A DNA stretch of 64,000 nucleotides from Pararhodobacter sp. CCB-MM2 (lineage in GTDB: Bacteria; Pseudomonadota; Alphaproteobacteria; Rhodobacterales; Rhodobacteraceae). Positions 8,123 to 16,209 of this stretch are shown in pieces; position 1 is the first letter of the stretch, and every line of letters starts with the position of its first letter. The position numbers were made by a program, and so were the translations under genes. The DNA is taken from positions 23,119-87,118 of the forward strand of contig NZ_LRRR01000018.1 in the NCBI RefSeq assembly GCF_001691415.1, given 5' to 3'. The notes below the pieces were generated by a model. The model had not been told where the DNA came from. It worked only from the letters and a program-made list of their open reading frames with translations, and ran no database searches.

Positions 8123-8551
8123 TCAGTCGATGCAGAGCGTCTCGCGGTGGTTGCGGGCGGTGAAGACCTCCTGACAGCCAAAGACGGGTCGGAACGGCGC
8201 ACAGGTGCCAGAGCGCGCAAGGCACAGCCCCTGACAATCGCTCGCCGCCGTGCAGCTGCGCCCGGCGTCACGGGTCGGGTGAACGCAGGCATAGATCCCG
8301 CGGGCCCGGGTCATCAGCTGGCCGCCGCTGTCCTGACAGGCCGTGCGCTGCAGGGCCAGTGCGGGTGGCTCCGGCGGGGGCGGCACGTCGGGCAGGGCAG
8401 GGGGCGCGGGCTGCGTTTCGGGGGCTGTGGCCTCTGTCGCAGTCTCAGGCTCTGTCACGGCCGGTTCCGCGGCGGGCGGCGCCGACGGCGCTGCCATCTG
8501 GCAGGCCGTCAGCGTCACCGTCATCAGGATCAGGACAAGGAGCCTGCGCAT
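8123..8551 (-). CDS. Cys-rich lipoprotein, function unknown
   Basis: A 142-residue protein with a lipoprotein signal: MRRLLVLILMTVTLTAC, lipobox LTAC, lipidated Cys17. A Pro/Ala/Thr/Glu-rich linker (about 20-66) leads to a C-terminal domain with eight cysteines (72, 89, 100, 106, 110, 117, 126, 140), suggesting up to four disulfides in the periplasm. Its start at 8551 is only 2 bases after the stop of the aldo/keto reductase gene, so translation is probably coupled. I do not recognise the domain. It ends about 50 bases before the rnpB 5' end on the same strand. Confidence 0.75.
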   Translation of the reverse strand: MRRLLVLILMTVTLTACQMAAPSAPPAAEPAVTEPETATEATAPETQPAPPALPDVPPPPEPPALALQRTACQDSGGQLMTRARGIYACVHPTRDAGRSCTAASDCQGLCLARSGTCAPFRPVFGCQEVFTARNHRETLCID

Positions 8552-8553
8552 GG

Positions 8554-9597
8554 TCAATACGGCATCGGATGGGCGCGATGCACCGCGTCGATGCCGTCGA
8601 TCAGCTCTTGCGTCAGCTCGGTATGCAGGGCCGGCAGCTGGCTTTCCAGCTGGGCCGTGGTGGTCGCGCCGATGATCGGCAGCGAGGTGAAGGGCCGCGT
8701 GCGGTGCCACGCCAGCGCCATCACCACCGGGTCGACGCCATGATCGCGCGCCAGCCCCAGATAGGCCGAGACCGCCTCGAAGACCCGCGGCGTGATCCGC
8801 CCGCCCAGATCCGGCGTCGCGGCGCGGCGGGAATCGTCGGGCGTCACGTCGCCCGCGTATTTGCCCGTCAGCAGCCCCGCCGCGAGGGGCGAGAAGGCGA
8901 GGACCGGCACATCCTCCATCGCGCAGGCCTCGGCGAGGTCCGTATCGGGCAGGCGGGCGAGCAGCGAATATTCGTTCTGGATCGAAGCGATGCGCGGCAG
9001 GCCCGCTTCCTCCGACGCGCGGATCCATTGCGCCAGGCCCCAGGCGGATTCGTTCGACAGCGCGATATGGCCGATCTTGCCCTCGGCGATCAGCGCGGCG
9101 GCCTCGGTCAGGATCTCATGCACATGGGCGCGGAAATGGGCGGCGTCATGCGGTGGTTTGTAGGTCCAGTTGCGGCGGAACTGATACGAGCCGCGGTTCG
9201 GCCAATGCAGCTGGAACAGGTCGATATGCTCGGTCTGCAGACGCTGGAGCGATTCCTCCACTGCCGAGCGCAGGCGGGGTCCGTCGATCGGCGGCGTGCC
9301 CCCCTCCATCACGTGGCTGCCCACGCCCGAGACCTTGGGGGCGAGGATCAGCCGGTCCCGCCCGCCGGTCTTGGCGATCCAATTGCCGATGATCGCCTCG
9401 GTCCCGCCGCGGGTTTCGGCCATCACCGGGTTGGTCGGGTACATCTCGGCGGTGTCGAGGAAGTTGATGCCGTGGTCCAGCGCCAGGTCGATCTGGCGAT
9501 GGGCATCGACCTCGTCGGTCTGGCGGCCCCAGGTCATGGTGCCAAGGCAGAATTCGGGGACGAGGGGGCCGTTCTGGCCGAGGGGAAGGGTTTTCAT
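8554..9597 (-). CDS. Aldo/keto reductase, Tas-like
   Basis: A 347-residue member of the NADPH-dependent aldo/keto reductase superfamily. The barrel motifs are visible: DHGINFLDTAEMYP with the catalytic Asp and Tyr, the Lys in LILAPKVSG, HIDLFQLHWPNR with the active-site His, and the cofactor-binding C-terminal PIIGATTTAQLESQL. The sequence around AEMYPTNPV and the long insertion before the Lys are as in E. coli Tas. The start at 9597 has AGGAG 9 bases upstream. It is followed directly by the Cys-rich lipoprotein gene in the same operon. The substrate is not predictable. Confidence 0.9.
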   Translation of the reverse strand: MKTLPLGQNGPLVPEFCLGTMTWGRQTDEVDAHRQIDLALDHGINFLDTAEMYPTNPVMAETRGGTEAIIGNWIAKTGGRDRLILAPKVSGVGSHVMEGGTPPIDGPRLRSAVEESLQRLQTEHIDLFQLHWPNRGSYQFRRNWTYKPPHDAAHFRAHVHEILTEAAALIAEGKIGHIALSNESAWGLAQWIRASEEAGLPRIASIQNEYSLLARLPDTDLAEACAMEDVPVLAFSPLAAGLLTGKYAGDVTPDDSRRAATPDLGGRITPRVFEAVSAYLGLARDHGVDPVVMALAWHRTRPFTSLPIIGATTTAQLESQLPALHTELTQELIDGIDAVHRAHPMPY

Positions 9598-9653
9598 CGC
9601 GGCTCCTGTTATCGCGGGGACGATAGCGCCTTGGGGCTGAAAGGCAAGATTGA

Positions 9654-9668
9654 GGACAAAGTAAGAAC
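9654..9668 (+). promoter_or_regulatory. Candidate SOS (LexA) box before imuA
   Basis: GGAC-AAAGTAA-GAAC matches the alphaproteobacterial LexA site GAAC-N7-GAAC at 7 of 8 defined positions. It lies 17 bases before the imuA start. Confidence 0.55.
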
Positions 9669-9684
9669 ATGTTAGGTTTTGTGG

Positions 9685-10392
9685 ATGAGTATGATCCCCG
9701 ATTCCCCTCCCGACCGGCTGGCCACGCTGGTCGAAAGCCTCAAGGGCCTCTCGGGGGCGGAGGGGCCTGCGGCGCTGCCGCCCCTCGCGGTGCTACCGCA
9801 GATGGCGCTGGCGCGGGGCCGGTTGCACGAGGTCGCGGGGCCGGCACGGCGGGTGCTGGCGGCGCTGGCGGCGGGCGTTGCCGTGGCGGAAGGGCCGGTG
9901 GTCTGGCTGCGACCCGCTTGGCGGAGCGAGGGATTGAACCCGTTGGGGCTGGCGGGGCTGATGGGCGATCCCGGCGCGCTGGTGCAGGTCGCCTGCCCCA
10001 AGGCCGAGGATGTGCTCTGGGGCATGGAGGAGGCGCTGCGCGCGGGTTGCGCGGCTCTGGTGGTCGGCGAGCTGGCCGAGGCCCCGGACCTGCGGCAGGT
10101 GCGGCGGCTGCATCTGGCGGCGGCGGAAGGCGTGTCGCGCAATCGGCTGGCCGGGCGGTCCCGGCCCGCACCGCTGGGGCTGGTGCTGGACACAGAGAGC
10201 GCCGAGAGCCGGGTGCCGGGGGTCGAGACGCGCTGGGCCCTGCACCCCCTGCCGCCGGCTCTGGGGGAGGAGGGGCGGCGCTGGCGGCTGGACCGGCTTC
10301 TCGCCCGCAGCCTGCCGCCGCGCGACTGGGTGATGACGGGGCTGCGCAGACCGGAGAGCGCCGAGGTGCAGCCGAAGCGGTTGTTGATGTGA
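9685..10392 (+). CDS. imuA: ImuA-like damage-inducible mutagenesis protein
   Basis: About 235 residues with the RecA-like/SulA-like fold seen in ImuA: LARGRLHEVAGPARRVLAAL, VVWLRPAWRSEGLNPLGLAG, the segment CPKAEDVLWGMEEALRAGCA, and a basic C-terminal region. ImuA works with ImuB and the polymerase DnaE2 in SOS translesion mutagenesis. The expected neighbours imuB and dnaE2 are not downstream: 346 bases of apparently non-coding DNA follow, and then a convergent gene. An SOS-like box overlaps the promoter area, supporting the assignment. The start at 9685 is a judgement; 9691 is also possible. Confidence 0.7.
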   Translation: MSMIPDSPPDRLATLVESLKGLSGAEGPAALPPLAVLPQMALARGRLHEVAGPARRVLAALAAGVAVAEGPVVWLRPAWRSEGLNPLGLAGLMGDPGALVQVACPKAEDVLWGMEEALRAGCAALVVGELAEAPDLRQVRRLHLAAAEGVSRNRLAGRSRPAPLGLVLDTESAESRVPGVETRWALHPLPPALGEEGRRWRLDRLLARSLPPRDWVMTGLRRPESAEVQPKRLLM

Positions 10393-10697
10393 GGGGGCGG
10401 CTCTGGGCCATCCTTTCAGCCCAGGGGTGTGAGGTGCAGCGACCTGATCGCTTAACGGTCGGTGGCTCCGTCAGCGAGGGGCGCTGGCTAGGCTGCCGAC
10501 GCGGCTCGTGGCCATGCTTGCCACCTTGGCCCGCGAGAGGGCAGGTGTTGGTGGCCCCAAGCCCCCAAGCCCCCGAGCGCGCCGCGGAGGGAGGATGGCC
10601 TCGTGGCGAACAGCCCGCCCGACTGGTCGGCTGGGCAAAGGCGCTCGGCTGCGGTGGTCTGCCGTCAGCCGATAGCGTGGCCCCCAACCAAAACGAA
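10393..10697. other. Gap after imuA without recognisable gene
   Basis: About 300 GC-rich bases lie between the imuA stop and the terminator of the convergent flavoprotein gene. No frame shows family similarity or a ribosome site. I looked for the start of imuB and found nothing convincing. Confidence 0.5.
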
Positions 10698-10720
10698 GGA
10701 AGCCGGACGAACCGGCTTCC
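10698..10720 (-). terminator. Terminator of the StcD-like gene
   Basis: GGAAGCCGG (10698-10706), loop ACGAA, CCGGCTTCC (10712-10720). On the minus strand it is followed by TTCGTTTT. It lies 19 bases beyond the stop at 10739. Confidence 0.75.
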
Positions 10721-10738
10721 CCCTGTTTCCATCGAGGC

Positions 10739-12775
10739 TCAATGCACCGCCATCAGTCGCAGAGCGTCGAGGATCGCGGCATGGGTGTTGCGCGACGCGA
10801 CAGCATCGCCGATGCGCCAGAGCCGGAACTGCCCCTCGGGGTTACGCACGACCGTCTGCGGTGCCTGCGCCACCAGCTCCTCATGGTCCAACGCGCCTAG
10901 GTTCACCGACAGCGGCTTCAGCGCGAAATAGAGGTCGTCCAAGGGCAGCGTCCCGTGGTTCACCACCACCTGATCGACCACCCGCTCCTGCGCCATCGCG
11001 CCGTAATCGCTGCCGACCACGGCCTTCAGCTGGTTGCCCTGCCGCTCGACACCCGTCAGGCGCCAGGTCACGGTGAAGGTCACGCCCTTCGGCTGCAGCG
11101 CGCGCATATAGGGGACGAGGTTCATCGCCATGACCTCGGGCGCGAAGCTGCGGTCGGGGGTCATCACCTCCAGCGCGGCGCCGGTTTCGGCAATCATTTC
11201 AGCCGCCTGCATCCCCGCATGGTCGCCTGCATCGTCGAATAGCAACACATTGCGGCCGGGCTTCACATCGCCCGAGAGGATGTCCCAGGTCGAGACGACC
11301 AGATCGTTGCCCGCGGACAGGATCTCGGTGTTCGGCAACCCGCCCGTCGCCACGATGACGATATCGGGCGAGAGGGCCAGCACGTCCTCGGCTTCGGCGA
11401 AGGTGTTGAAGCGGAATTCGACGCCCGCGGCCTCGCATTCCACCATGCGCCAGTCGATGATGCCGATCATCTCCTTCTTGCGCGGGCTCTGCGCGGTCAG
11501 CCGCACCTGCCCGCCCGCCCGATCGGCGGCCTCGAAGACGGTGACGCGGTGGCCCCGCTGGCCGGCAACGCGCGCGGCCTCCAGCCCGGCCGGGCCGGCG
11601 CCGATGATCACCACGCGCTTGGCCTCTGCGGCGGGCTCGACCTCCTGCGGCAGCATCTCCTCACGGCCCGAGGCGGCGTTGTGGATGCACAGAGCCATGC
11701 CGCCCTGGTAGATCCGGTCGAGGCAATAATTCGCGCCGACACAGGGACGGATCCGGTCCTCCTGCTTCTCGCGGATGCGGCGCACGAGGTTGGGCTCGGT
11801 CAGATGGGCGCGGGTCATGCCGATCATATCGACCTTGCCGCTGTCGATGGCATGACGCGCGGTCGCCACATCGGGCACGCGGGCGGCGTGGAAGATCGGG
11901 AAATCAACGGCTTGCCGAACTTCGCCCGCGAAATCCAGATGCGGCGAGGCGGGCATGCCCTGGATCGGGATCACATCCGTCAGGCCCGGATCCGTGTCGA
12001 TATGACCGCGGATGATGTTGAGGAAGTCGACATGGCCCGATTGCTTGAAACGCCGGCCGATCTCGATCCCCTCCGAGCTGTCGACGCCGCCCGGCAGACG
12101 CTCGTCCGCGACATAGCGCACGCCCAGCAGGAAATCCTCGCCGACCCGCTCGCGGCAGGCCTTGAGCAGCGCCAGCGGCACGCTCATCCGCTGCTCCAGA
12201 TCGCCGCCGAAGGGCGCGTCCAGCTTGTTCGTCAGCGGCGAGAGGAACTGGTCCATCAGATGGCCGTAGCATTCGAACTCGACGCCATCCATGCCGCCGG
12301 CCTTCATCCGCTCGCAGGCATCAGCGTAATCCTGGATCACGCGCTCGATGTCCCATTCCTCCATCTTCTTGGTGAAGGCGCGGTGGGCGGGCTCGCGTTC
12401 ATGGCTGGGCGAAAGGACCGGCAGCCAATCGCCCTTGTCCCAGCGCGTGCGCCGGCCGAGATGCGAGATCTGGATCATCACCGCCGCGCCATGCTCGTGC
12501 ACGGCATCGGTCAGGTCGCGCACATAGGGCACGACCTCGTCCTTCCAGGCGAGGATGTTGTTGAACACCGGCGGGCTGTCGCGCGACACGCTGGCCGAGC
12601 CCGCGGTCATCGTCAGCGCCACGCCGCCCTTGGCGCGCGCGGCGTGATAGGCGCGGTAGCGGCCCTTGGGCATGCCGTCCTCGGCATAGGCGGGCTCGTG
12701 CGAGGAGACGAAGATGCGGTTCCTGAGCGTCAGGTGCTTCAGTTGATAGGGCTGCAGCAGCGGGTCGGTTGACAT
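10739..12775 (-). CDS. FMN/FAD iron-sulfur demethylase, probable N-methylproline demethylase (StcD/DgcA type)
   Basis: A 678-residue two-part flavoprotein. Residues 1-370 form an Old-Yellow-Enzyme TIM barrel (LRNRIFVSSHEPAYAEDGMP; MIQISHLGRRTRWDKGDW; GVEFECYGHLMDQFLSPLTN) ending in an Fe-S segment with Cys345, Cys351 and Cys363. Residues 387-678 form a Rossmann FAD/NAD domain with VVIIGAGPAGLEAAR. This layout is shared by trimethylamine dehydrogenase, dienoyl-CoA reductase, DgcA and StcD. The barrel sequence and length resemble StcD, which removes a methyl group from N-methylproline in stachydrine breakdown. Neighbours support this: a divergent LysR gene and an MttB-like methyltransferase. 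The start at 12775 follows AGGAA. One cluster Cys is Ala (348). Confidence 0.75.
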   Translation of the reverse strand: MSTDPLLQPYQLKHLTLRNRIFVSSHEPAYAEDGMPKGRYRAYHAARAKGGVALTMTAGSASVSRDSPPVFNNILAWKDEVVPYVRDLTDAVHEHGAAVMIQISHLGRRTRWDKGDWLPVLSPSHEREPAHRAFTKKMEEWDIERVIQDYADACERMKAGGMDGVEFECYGHLMDQFLSPLTNKLDAPFGGDLEQRMSVPLALLKACRERVGEDFLLGVRYVADERLPGGVDSSEGIEIGRRFKQSGHVDFLNIIRGHIDTDPGLTDVIPIQGMPASPHLDFAGEVRQAVDFPIFHAARVPDVATARHAIDSGKVDMIGMTRAHLTEPNLVRRIREKQEDRIRPCVGANYCLDRIYQGGMALCIHNAASGREEMLPQEVEPAAEAKRVVIIGAGPAGLEAARVAGQRGHRVTVFEAADRAGGQVRLTAQSPRKKEMIGIIDWRMVECEAAGVEFRFNTFAEAEDVLALSPDIVIVATGGLPNTEILSAGNDLVVSTWDILSGDVKPGRNVLLFDDAGDHAGMQAAEMIAETGAALEVMTPDRSFAPEVMAMNLVPYMRALQPKGVTFTVTWRLTGVERQGNQLKAVVGSDYGAMAQERVVDQVVVNHGTLPLDDLYFALKPLSVNLGALDHEELVAQAPQTVVRNPEGQFRLWRIGDAVASRNTHAAILDALRLMAVH

Positions 12776-12843
12776 GAGAATTCCTGTCTGTGGCCCGCCC
12801 AGACTGGCCCGCGTGGGGGGCTTTCCACAAGCCGAATTCCGCG

Positions 12844-12857
12844 TCATGCTGCCATGA
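12844..12857. promoter_or_regulatory. Possible LysR operator between stcD-like and lysR genes
   Basis: TCATG-CTGC-CATGA is a perfect 5-bp inverted repeat within the 107-base divergent promoter region. Its short arms make chance occurrence possible. Confidence 0.3.
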
Positions 12858-12882
12858 TCAGGGCTTATGCGAGACGGGGTAA

Positions 12883-13773
12883 ATGGCGGGATTCAGACGG
12901 GAAGTGTCGTCTTTGGGCGCCTTGGCCACTTTCGAGGCGGCGGCGCGTCTGATGGGCTTCACCCGCGCGGCCGAGGAGCTGGGGGTGACGCAGGCCGCGG
13001 TCTCGCGCCAGATCAAGCTCTTGGAGGCCGAGCTGAACATGACCTTGTTCGTGCGCGGCCATCGCAAGGTCGAGCTGACGCCGGCCGGCCTGACCCTGTC
13101 ACGCGCGCTGACCGGGGCCTTCGATCAGGTCTCCGAGGCCCTGGATACCATCCGCCGCCCGGTTGCCGGCAAGACGGTGACGGTGGCGGCGACGCTGGCC
13201 TTCACGCATTTCTGGCTGCTGCCCCGGCTGCCCGCCTTCCGCGCCGCGCATCCCGAGGTGCAGCTGCGGCTGGTGTCGCAGGACAGCGGCTTCGATCTGC
13301 GGCGCGATACTGTGGATGTCTTGATCCATTACGGAAAACCGCCGGTCGATGGTGGGCGTTGTCTGGCCGAATTGCCGGAACGGGTGTTCCCGGTCGCGGC
13401 GCCCGCGCTGGCGGATCGGCCTTGGGACAGCCTGCCGCTGATCGCCTGCGAATGGGTCGAACCGAGTTGGATGGGCTGGCGGCGCTGGTCGCAGCTGGCA
13501 GGGCAGGGGGCGATGACACGGCCGAGCGCCCTGCGCTTCACGCAATATTCCGACGCGATCTATGCGGCGATCGGCGGCGAGGGGGTGGCCTTGGGCTGGC
13601 AGGCCCTGGTCGGTGGGCATCTGGCCGACGGGCGGCTGGTGCGTCTGGGCGAGACCGAAGTTGTGCCTGAGGAATCCAACATGCTGCTGGTGCCGACCAC
13701 GCGGCGGCCCGGCAAGGCGGCGCAGGTCTTCACGGACTGGCTGGTGGCTGCCTTCGGGGCTGCTCAGGCATAA
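12883..13773 (+). CDS. LysR-family regulator, GcvA-like
   Basis: A 296-residue regulator starting MAGFRREVSSLGALATFEA. The helix-turn-helix is clear (MGFTRAAEELGVTQAAVSRQ) and is followed by KLLEAELNMTLFVRGHRKVELT, the GcvA-like subgroup pattern that often controls amino-acid and betaine use. The substrate-binding domain contains GFDLRRDTVDVLIHYG, also typical of GcvA relatives. It lies between the divergent StcD-like gene and the co-directional mttB-like gene (91 bases downstream), so it probably regulates both. The likely effector is a betaine or N-methyl amino acid, by inference from these neighbours. Confidence 0.85.
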   Translation: MAGFRREVSSLGALATFEAAARLMGFTRAAEELGVTQAAVSRQIKLLEAELNMTLFVRGHRKVELTPAGLTLSRALTGAFDQVSEALDTIRRPVAGKTVTVAATLAFTHFWLLPRLPAFRAAHPEVQLRLVSQDSGFDLRRDTVDVLIHYGKPPVDGGRCLAELPERVFPVAAPALADRPWDSLPLIACEWVEPSWMGWRRWSQLAGQGAMTRPSALRFTQYSDAIYAAIGGEGVALGWQALVGGHLADGRLVRLGETEVVPEESNMLLVPTTRRPGKAAQVFTDWLVAAFGAAQA

Positions 13774-13864
13774 GCACAGGTCATTCAAACCCGCCGCATT
13801 TCTGGGCGTCACAGGAACGGGGCACGGGCCTAGCGTCAAGCATCCCATTCTGCGAGGCCCTGTC

Positions 13865-15412
13865 ATGACCGTCGATGCCGTAGTTGAACCCGCCCGCTCC
13901 CGCTCGGGCCGTGCCGCGCGTCGGGCGGAACGCGCGGTCGTGAAGGGCGTGCACACACCCTATATCGTGCGTGGCATCCCGACCTATGACATTCTGGGCG
14001 AAGAGAGCCTGCTGCGGATCGAGCACGCCGCCGACCGCATCCTCGCCGAGACCGGCCTCGATTTCCGCGATGATGACGAGGCCTTGGCTTTGTGGCGCAA
14101 GGCCGGCGCGAAGGTCGACGGCATCCGTGTCCGCTTCGAGCCCGGAATGCTACGCGAGATCCTGAAGACCGCGCCGCGCGAATTCACCCAGCACGCCCGC
14201 AACCCCATGAATTCGGTGCGAATCGGCGGCAAGAACGTGGTCTTCGCGCCGGCCTATGGCAGCCCCTTCGTGATGGATCTAGACAAGGGGCGGCGCTTCG
14301 GCACGCTCGAGGATTTCGAGAATTTTGTGAAGCTAGCGCAATCCTCGCCCTGGCTGCACCATTCGGGCGGCACGATCTGCGAGCCCACGGATGTGGCGGT
14401 GAACAAGCGCCATCTCGACATGGTCTATGCCCATATCCGCTATTCTGACCGGGCGTTTCTGGGCTCGGTCACCGCCGAGGAACGGGCGGAGGACAGCATC
14501 GACATGGCGCGCCTCCTGTTCGGCGAGGCCTTTGCCGCCGAGAATTGCGTCATCATGGGCAATTTCAACGTGAACTCGCCGCTGGTCTGGGACGGGACCA
14601 TGACCAAGGGCCTGAGGGCCTATGCCCGCGCAGGGCAGGGGGTGGTGCTGGTGCCCTTCATCCTCGGCGGCGCGATGGGGCCGGTGACCAATGCGGGCGC
14701 CATCGCCCAATCGCTGGCCGAGACGATGGCCGGCTGCGCGCTGGCGCAGTTGGAGCGGCCCGGCGCGCCGGTGGTGTTCGGGAATTTCCTGTCGTCGATG
14801 TCGCTCAGATCGGGTTCGCCCACCTTCGGCACGCCCGAACCCGCGATTGGCTCGATGGTGATCGGGCAATTGGCGCGGCGGCTGGGGCTGCCTTTGCGGT
14901 GCTCGGGCAATTTCACCAACTCGAAGCTGCCCGACGCGCAGGCGATGATGGAAGGCACGATGTCGATGCTGGCGGCGGTGCAATGCGGGGCGAATTACGT
15001 CCTGCATTCGGCGGGCTTCCTCGATGGTCTTCTGTCGATGTCCTACGAGAAATTCATGCTGGATTGCGACCTGTGCGGGGCCTTGCACAGCTACATGAAG
15101 GGCGTCGAGGTGACGGACGACCATCTGGCCGTCGATGCCTTCGCTGAGGTCGGGCCGGGCAACCATTTCTTCGGCTGCAACCACACGCTCCAGCATTATG
15201 AGGCCGCGTTTTGGGATTCCGCCCTGTCCGACAACGAACCGTTCGAGAAATGGGAGGCCGCCGGCAGCACCGATTCCGCCACACGCGCGAACAAGGCATG
15301 GAAGAAAACGCTGGCCGAGTATCAGGCACCGGCGCTTGATGAGGGCATCGACGAGGCGCTGCGCGATTTCGTCGCCCAACGAAAACAGGCGGTTGCAGAT
15401 CAGTGGTATTGA
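13865..15412 (+). CDS. Non-pyrrolysine trimethylamine methyltransferase (MttB) family protein
   Basis: A 515-residue COG5598 protein: VKGVHTPYIVRGIPTYDIL, RIEHAADRILAETGLDFRDD, HHSGGTICEPTDVAVNKRH, GGAMGPVTNAGAIAQSLAET, GANYVLHSAGFLDGLLSMSY, GPGNHFFGCNHTL. The frame has no internal amber codon, so it is the non-Pyl type whose known members (MtgB, MtpB) transfer a methyl group from glycine betaine or proline betaine to a corrinoid protein. Adjacency to an StcD-like demethylase suggests a proline-betaine route: first methyl by this enzyme, second by the flavoprotein. No corrinoid protein or methyl-folate transferase is beside it; a RamA-like activator lies 24 kb away. Confidence 0.85.
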   Translation: MTVDAVVEPARSRSGRAARRAERAVVKGVHTPYIVRGIPTYDILGEESLLRIEHAADRILAETGLDFRDDDEALALWRKAGAKVDGIRVRFEPGMLREILKTAPREFTQHARNPMNSVRIGGKNVVFAPAYGSPFVMDLDKGRRFGTLEDFENFVKLAQSSPWLHHSGGTICEPTDVAVNKRHLDMVYAHIRYSDRAFLGSVTAEERAEDSIDMARLLFGEAFAAENCVIMGNFNVNSPLVWDGTMTKGLRAYARAGQGVVLVPFILGGAMGPVTNAGAIAQSLAETMAGCALAQLERPGAPVVFGNFLSSMSLRSGSPTFGTPEPAIGSMVIGQLARRLGLPLRCSGNFTNSKLPDAQAMMEGTMSMLAAVQCGANYVLHSAGFLDGLLSMSYEKFMLDCDLCGALHSYMKGVEVTDDHLAVDAFAEVGPGNHFFGCNHTLQHYEAAFWDSALSDNEPFEKWEAAGSTDSATRANKAWKKTLAEYQAPALDEGIDEALRDFVAQRKQAVADQWY

Positions 15413-15487
15413 CGGAAATGTGACAGGCCCCCTTGGCGCGGCTCCGGTTTGAGGGCATCTTGCCGCCTGTTTGGCGGGAGTGCGCGT

Positions 15488-16084
15488 ATGACGAGGCCCT
15501 GGGCAGCGCCGGGTCAGGTGGTCGGCCTGTTGGGGGGATCCTTCGATCCGCCCCACGCGGGGCATGTGCATCTCACGCGAGAGGCGCTGAAGCGGCTGCG
15601 GTTGGATCAGGTCTGGTGGATGGTGAGCCCCGGCAACCCGATCAAGGCCCACGCGCCGGCGGCTTTGGACGAGCGTTTGCAGGCCTCCCGCGCGATCATG
15701 CTGCACCCCAAAGTGCGGATCACCGACCTTGAGGCCGGGTTCGGCACGCGCGCTACGGCGGACACTTTGGCCGCGCTGCAACAGGCCTATCCGCTGGTGA
15801 ATTTCGTCTGGCTGATGGGCGCGGACAATCTCGCGGGCTTCCACAAATGGGACCGCTGGCCCGAAATCATGGCCCGCGTGCCAGTCGCTGTCTTCGCCCG
15901 ACCGGGGCAGCGCATGCGCGCGCTCCATTCGCCCGCGGCCCAGCGATTCCGGCTGGCGCGGGTGCCGACACGGGATGCGGAACTGCTCGGGCACTTGACT
16001 CCGCCCGCCTGGCTCTATCTGGACATGCCGATGCGGGACATTTCGTCGACGGCCTTGCGCAAGGCGCGGCGTCTTGCCCCCTGA
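15488..16084 (+). CDS. nadD: Nicotinate-nucleotide adenylyltransferase
   Basis: A 198-residue nucleotidyltransferase that makes deamido-NAD from nicotinate mononucleotide and ATP. The [13 protein letters not shown] motif (about 17-29) contains the HxGH signature, and the C-terminal ISSTALR is the second family signature. [14 protein letters not shown] in the middle is typical of NadD. The start at 15488 follows GGGAG. It lies 75 bases after the mttB-like gene and 125 bases before the DD-peptidase gene. The Rhodobacterales order nadD / rsfS / rlmH is not seen here. Confidence 0.95.
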   Translation: MTRPWAAPGQVVGLLGGSFDPPHAGHVHLTREALKRLRLDQVWWMVSPGNPIKAHAPAALDERLQASRAIMLHPKVRITDLEAGFGTRATADTLAALQQAYPLVNFVWLMGADNLAGFHKWDRWPEIMARVPVAVFARPGQRMRALHSPAAQRFRLARVPTRDAELLGHLTPPAWLYLDMPMRDISSTALRKARRLAP

Positions 16085-16209
16085 TGGCCCGGTTCCTGCC
16101 CCGAATTAACCGGTTTACGTTGCGAAAACTGGTGTAGACTGGGGTCGGCCCGCGTCCGAACAGATTCTGTGGCGCACCGGCCGTTATTTAGAGAAGCCAA
16201 GGTCAAAAG

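Noticed and set aside
7698..8174. Reading frames over 7.66-8.07 kb
   Set aside because: This stretch is the RNase P RNA gene; conserved RNA motifs and the P1 helix explain it.
9669..10931. A 420-codon plus-strand frame covering imuA in another phase
   Set aside because: Gly/Ala/Arg-rich low complexity, out of phase with the imuA protein and running into the convergent flavoprotein gene.
13865..15412. Pyrrolysine-containing MttB
   Set aside because: There is no in-frame amber codon, and no pyl genes are seen; it is the non-Pyl type.
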